From contig OZ059895.1 of assembly GCA_964057225.1 (NCBI GenBank), positions 4,526,001 through 4,590,000 of the forward strand: a stretch of 64,000 bases of DNA. Reading direction: 5' to 3'. The notes under the pieces were generated by a model that worked only from the letters and a program-made list of their open reading frames with translations, made no database searches and was not told where the DNA came from. Positions 61,214-64,000 of the stretch are shown here, piece after piece. Numbering within the stretch: position 1 is the first letter of the stretch; the number at the start of each line of letters is the position of its first letter. A program made the position numbers and the translations under genes. Source of the DNA: Auanema rhodensis (taxonomy: Eukaryota; Nematoda; Chromadorea; Rhabditida; Rhabditidae).

Positions 61214-61669
61214 ATGTATTCGTCTGAAATAGCGTCACTATTGCGATCTGTCCGCATCACTCGAAAACTATTCCTCGGTGTATTTAGCGCGGATACTCTA
61301 CCCAAAACACGTCGAAAGAACTTTGCACTTGTTGTAAATACTGACACACACGATAAACCGGGCACACATTGGCAAGTCATCTTTGTACGTAATGATCAAG
61401 CCTACTTTTTCTGTAGCTTGGGTTATAAAATGAACAAGTACATTCGTCATTATCTGGCCAAATATAAAAATGTAAAAGTTAATACTTGCAAACCACAACG
61501 CATAATTGAATACACTTGTGGTGGTTATGCAATATTTGTAATACTAATGTTGTCAGCTGGTAATACATTTGAAAGCATTTGTTCATTTTTTAAACTATTA
61601 CAAAACGATGATGTCTTTATTAAAGCGTTTATGCATAAAGTATTCGACTATAAATTATCTAGCATGTGA
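61214..61669 (+). CDS. PRO: Adenain-like cysteine protease (copy 2)
   Basis: 151 residues with His52, Gln95 and Cys102 conserved and FFCSLG again in place of the acidic strand. It differs from copy 1 at three residues (Phe21/Leu, Asn25/Ser and the last residue), so the frame is preserved despite nucleotide changes. A tataaat inside its last codons (61651-61657) could serve the next gene. Confidence 0.88.
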   Translation: MYSSEIASLLRSVRITRKLFLGVFSADTLPKTRRKNFALVVNTDTHDKPGTHWQVIFVRNDQAYFFCSLGYKMNKYIRHYLAKYKNVKVNTCKPQRIIEYTCGGYAIFVILMLSAGNTFESICSFFKLLQNDDVFIKAFMHKVFDYKLSSM

Positions 61670-61716
61670 TCAACCTCGCCATTAAAAACGTCACCTGCTA
61701 CATTAGGTGGTCAGTT

Positions 61717-61887
61717 ATGAATATTCCCTGTCACTGTGAATTATGTATAAGATACACGTTGGAACAATCTGTGCCAACACCCCTGTACAAAAAGATTTTG
61801 AAACGTATTTCAGTGCCATTCATTAAAGGAATATCTCTGGGACTAGGCTTTTGTACAACACTAGTCATTATTCCACTCATTATATAA
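61717..61887 (+). CDS. 56-residue membrane protein (copy 2)
   Basis: Same as 40482-40652: CHCELC, basic linker and C-terminal hydrophobic segment. The frame is open 17 codons further upstream to 61666, but copy 1 lacks a base there, so ATG 61717 is the conserved start. Confidence 0.55.
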   Translation: MNIPCHCELCIRYTLEQSVPTPLYKKILKRISVPFIKGISLGLGFCTTLVIIPLII

Positions 61888-61890
61888 AAG
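61881..61890 (+). promoter_or_regulatory. TATA box of the C2H2 gene (copy 2)
   Basis: tatataaaag contains the TAA stop (61885-61887) of the membrane protein and lies 39 bp before ATG 61929. Confidence 0.5.
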
Positions 61891-61928
61891 TGAGTTGACT
61901 GTGTGTGGTTGTTTTTTATTTTCCTCTA

Positions 61929-62393
61929 ATGGAACTTTTATGTAACAAGTATTGTGTTACGTGCAAGGAAATATTTTCATCAGCCAAGCATTTTAGTGAT
62001 CACGTATTAAAAAGACATGACGGGATTCAACCCGTATGTAACAGTTATATCAGCAATGCTGACTTTATTCAAAAATATGGACATTTGGATGGTGTTCGTA
62101 GACGTTTGTGCCCTTATTGTAGTGAAACTTTTGGAACAAGATTCAATTGTCAGCGTCATATTCGGCGTCTTCATAATAGTAATGGAACGAATGGTAAAGA
62201 TGGTGATGGAAATGATACCAGCGAACCCTCTGAAAAAACTGAGGAGTTTGTACAGTCAACCGAACCAAAACGATGCCGCTGCAATAGTAACCGAGAATAT
62301 TCACAACACGAGCCGCGCATCGAACAAAACGGCGCTGAACTACCTTTTAAACCTTCGAAAATCGTAATGTGGTCTTGTATAACTGTTGAATAA
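61929..62393 (+). CDS. Two-finger C2H2 zinc-finger protein (copy 2, intact)
   Basis: 154 residues. Finger 1: Cys9-x2-Cys12-x12-His25-x4-His30. Finger 2: Cys61-x2-Cys64-x12-His77-x4-His82. A linker of 30 residues separates them; the C-terminal half is polar (NGTNGKDGDGNDTS, then Glu/Lys/Arg-rich) and probably disordered. Likely nucleic-acid binding, perhaps a regulator of element genes; target unknown. The stop TAA lies within AATAAA, 5 bp from the penton stop on the other strand. The copy 1 homologue is truncated. Confidence 0.78.
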   Translation: MELLCNKYCVTCKEIFSSAKHFSDHVLKRHDGIQPVCNSYISNADFIQKYGHLDGVRRRLCPYCSETFGTRFNCQRHIRRLHNSNGTNGKDGDGNDTSEPSEKTEEFVQSTEPKRCRCNSNREYSQHEPRIEQNGAELPFKPSKIVMWSCITVE

Positions 62394-62398
62394 AACAT

Positions 62399-63158
62399 TT
62401 ATTTCACATTTTTAACATGTAATGTAACAACTGTAGAACCATAATTAAATTGCATAGGGCGGCCAAATTCATCTAAAATTTCAATACGTATAGTATCGAG
62501 TGTTTGCTTAGTGATTGGTACATAACGAATAGGATTAAATGTTTTGGCAATCATTTTACCAAATTCGGTGGGAGGTGGTACAGGTAAACATGCAAGTAAA
62601 TTAGCTTTCACATTACCGAGAATGGAATATTCTACAATATCACAATATATATACATTGTATTAATGTTATTTGAAAAATCAATGGGGCGCCTGGCTATTA
62701 ACGTGTCGTAGTGTTTTGTTAAATCGAAACGTGGCGTCTGCCAGCATTTCCTTGACAAGTTTAGCCTCAGCTTGTCGATTATTATACCACTTTTTCACAT
62801 CTTCATCTTTATCTATCAAACCCTTTATACGTGCTTCTTCCTCAGCTCCAAGAGGTTTAGTGCTGCTAGCAATAAATTGTTCTTTTCCAGCATTGATTCC
62901 GCGTATTATTTCATCACCATTTGCATAGTTACCTTTGGGCAAGTGCAGAATAAACTTTCTGTTGGAAAAACGTAGTGTATAAGAAAGATTTTCTTGTACA
63001 TTTAATATCGAACACGGAAAGATTATGTCTGTCAGCCCAATGCAATATCTGTTATTGCGTAGCCTTAATGTTTCAGGTAACCTGGTAAGAAACACTGATG
63101 AGGTATTACTTTTTTCAGAGTCAACTGATGACGGCAAAGTAATGTAAAAGTCATCCAT
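62399..63158 (-). pseudogene. Penton-like minor capsid protein with 98-bp deletion (copy 2)
   Basis: Codons 1-150 match the intact copy 1 protein. Then 98 bp present at about 39579-39676 in copy 1 are missing at about 62707, shifting the frame, which ends after eight foreign residues at 62679. The C-terminal part resumes in another frame to 62399. A 2-bp match (ac) at both deletion edges points to short-homology repair. The product would lack the second half of the jelly roll. Confidence 0.88.
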
Positions 63159-63189
63159 CAGAGACCACCACCTGATGCGTGCACACCAG

Positions 63190-63196
63190 TATAAAT
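63190..63196 (+). promoter_or_regulatory. TATA box for ATPase (copy 2)
   Basis: tataaat 42 bp before ATG 63238; the same site as in copy 1. Confidence 0.45.
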
Positions 63197-63237
63197 GAAA
63201 TCATTTGCATTATAGGTACATTTACGAGTGGTTGATT

Positions 63238-63885
63238 ATGGTTTTCAGCTTCAAACTACCCAGTCAGACAACTGTAATAGGGGCAACGCAATGTGGTAAA
63301 ACTACCCTTATAAAACGTATATGTGAAAATACTGAAAAGTTTTTCAACGTCCCCATTGATAGAATATTCTGGTTCAGTCAATGTGGAGCATCGTCAGGTG
63401 TTCCATTAAATGATGAGCGTTTAATAGTTATTCAAGGACCACCTGATCCGGATATAATAAAAGAGCAAAAGGGAGTAAACACCATACTAGTGCTGGATGA
63501 TTTGATGAATTTTTTCTCATCGAATAAAGCGGCTAAAGAATTACTCAACAACATTTTTACAGTGTGGGCACATCACTGGAATTTGGCAGTGTTTAATCTT
63601 GTGCAAGCTGCATTTCAGCTAGACAGGACCAGTCGAATTAATAGTACATATATAATACTGATGAAAAGTCATTCGGATATATTACAAATACGTAATTGTC
63701 TGCAACAATTATTTGGCCCCCGCTTTAAAAATGCTCTAGAAGCATATGATGATGCAATGTCTACACCCTATAGTCATTTACTGATTGACAACCATCCTTT
63801 AACAAATGAGAAACAGCGTATACTATCAGATATAACAGCGGAGCACCCTATTGTTTATGTAGCCAGAAATATATTCAGTGTTTAA
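63238..63885 (+). CDS. ATP: Packaging ATPase (copy 2, intact)
   Basis: 215 residues from ATG 63238, chosen because the 11 codons upstream lack an ATG and include a TATA-proximal region. Walker A is GATQCGKT (residues 15-22) and Walker B is TILVLDDLM with Asp87-Asp88, followed by an LVQAAFQLDRTSR-type sensor region. It belongs to the FtsK/HerA superfamily (A32-like) that pumps DNA into capsids. Divergent to the broken penton gene. It supplies the function lost in copy 1. Confidence 0.9.
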   Translation: MVFSFKLPSQTTVIGATQCGKTTLIKRICENTEKFFNVPIDRIFWFSQCGASSGVPLNDERLIVIQGPPDPDIIKEQKGVNTILVLDDLMNFFSSNKAAKELLNNIFTVWAHHWNLAVFNLVQAAFQLDRTSRINSTYIILMKSHSDILQIRNCLQQLFGPRFKNALEAYDDAMSTPYSHLLIDNHPLTNEKQRILSDITAEHPIVYVARNIFSV

Positions 63886-63897
63886 TGTGCATGTTCA

Positions 63898-64000
63898 ATG
63901 AGTGGTCGTATTTTGTCAAATTACAACTTTTTATCTTCTTGTGCCAAAACCCCTTGTTCTGTTTCCTCATTTTCTTTTTCACAAATTGAAATTATTGTTG
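63898..64000 (+). CDS. Start of the 305-residue Polinton protein (copy 2, cut by the window)
   Basis: ATG 63898, 12 bp after the ATPase stop. The first 34 codons match the N-terminus of the protein at 37494-38411 (MSGRILSNYNFLSS). The rest lies beyond the window. Confidence 0.75.
   Translation, partial: MSGRILSNYNFLSSCAKTPCSVSSFSFSQIEIIV

Larger units (their letters stand above)
51624..64000. mobile_element. Polinton/Maverick copy 2, partial, inverted relative to copy 1
   Basis: It starts with the same agtagagagccatgccg terminus and repeats copy 1 in reverse order and orientation. Near the shared edge the two coordinates sum to 102365, later 102366 and 102368 after small indels. Genes run PolB (+), major capsid (-), basic protein (-), protease (+), membrane protein (+), C2H2 (+), penton (-), ATPase (+) and the start of the 305-residue protein (+). 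PolB and penton are broken. The integrase, zinc-ribbon gene and far terminus lie outside the window. Confidence 0.95.

Noticed and set aside
51624-64000. Copy 2 as a mere assembly duplicate of copy 1
   Set aside because: It has its own indels (2-nt insertion, 98-bp deletion), base changes and different flanks, so it is a distinct copy.

Overview
The window is AT-rich repetitive DNA from an animal. Spliced genes with very short GT-AG introns (39-50 bp), AATAAA signals, TATA boxes, a tandem satellite and several classes of eukaryotic transposon rule out a prokaryote. An invertebrate is likely: the Gag type, DIRS-like and Polinton elements and tiny introns fit. The phylum cannot be fixed from this sequence.

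Layout. (1) 1-4150, minus strand: one very long open frame, still open at the left edge. It joins a Ty3/gypsy-type Gag to a membrane-glycoprotein-like region with no protease, reverse transcriptase or integrase between them. Positions 4151-5953 hold its presumed leader or LTR. (2) 5954-32490: a satellite array of about 75 monomers of 351 bp (with a 345-bp variant), built by nested multi-monomer duplications. (3) 32491-51623: a DIRS-like tyrosine-recombinase retroelement on the minus strand, cut in two by a complete Polinton/Maverick (33842-50741, 16,900 bp). The Polinton has AG...CT ends and a 6-bp target-site duplication, gccgta. (4) 51624-64000: a second, nearly identical Polinton in the opposite orientation, inserted 882 bp further on in the same DIRS element and running off the right edge.

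The Polinton gene set is that of a DNA-virus-like transposon: chromodomain integrase, protein-primed family B DNA polymerase (13 exons), adenain-like cysteine protease, packaging ATPase, double-jelly-roll major capsid protein, penton-like minor capsid protein, a basic core-like protein, a two-finger C2H2 protein, a 56-residue membrane protein, a 305-residue protein of unknown role, and a spliced zinc-ribbon protein with a possible transmembrane tail. Genes are packed tightly: stop codons lie inside AATAAA signals and one lies inside the next gene's TATA box.

The two copies are broken in different genes. Copy 1 has lost ATPase and zinc-finger reading frames; copy 2 has lost polymerase and penton frames. 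Each lesion is intact in the other copy, so the pair together still encodes every gene that can be compared. The order of events read from the junctions is satellite, then DIRS into satellite, then two Polintons into DIRS.
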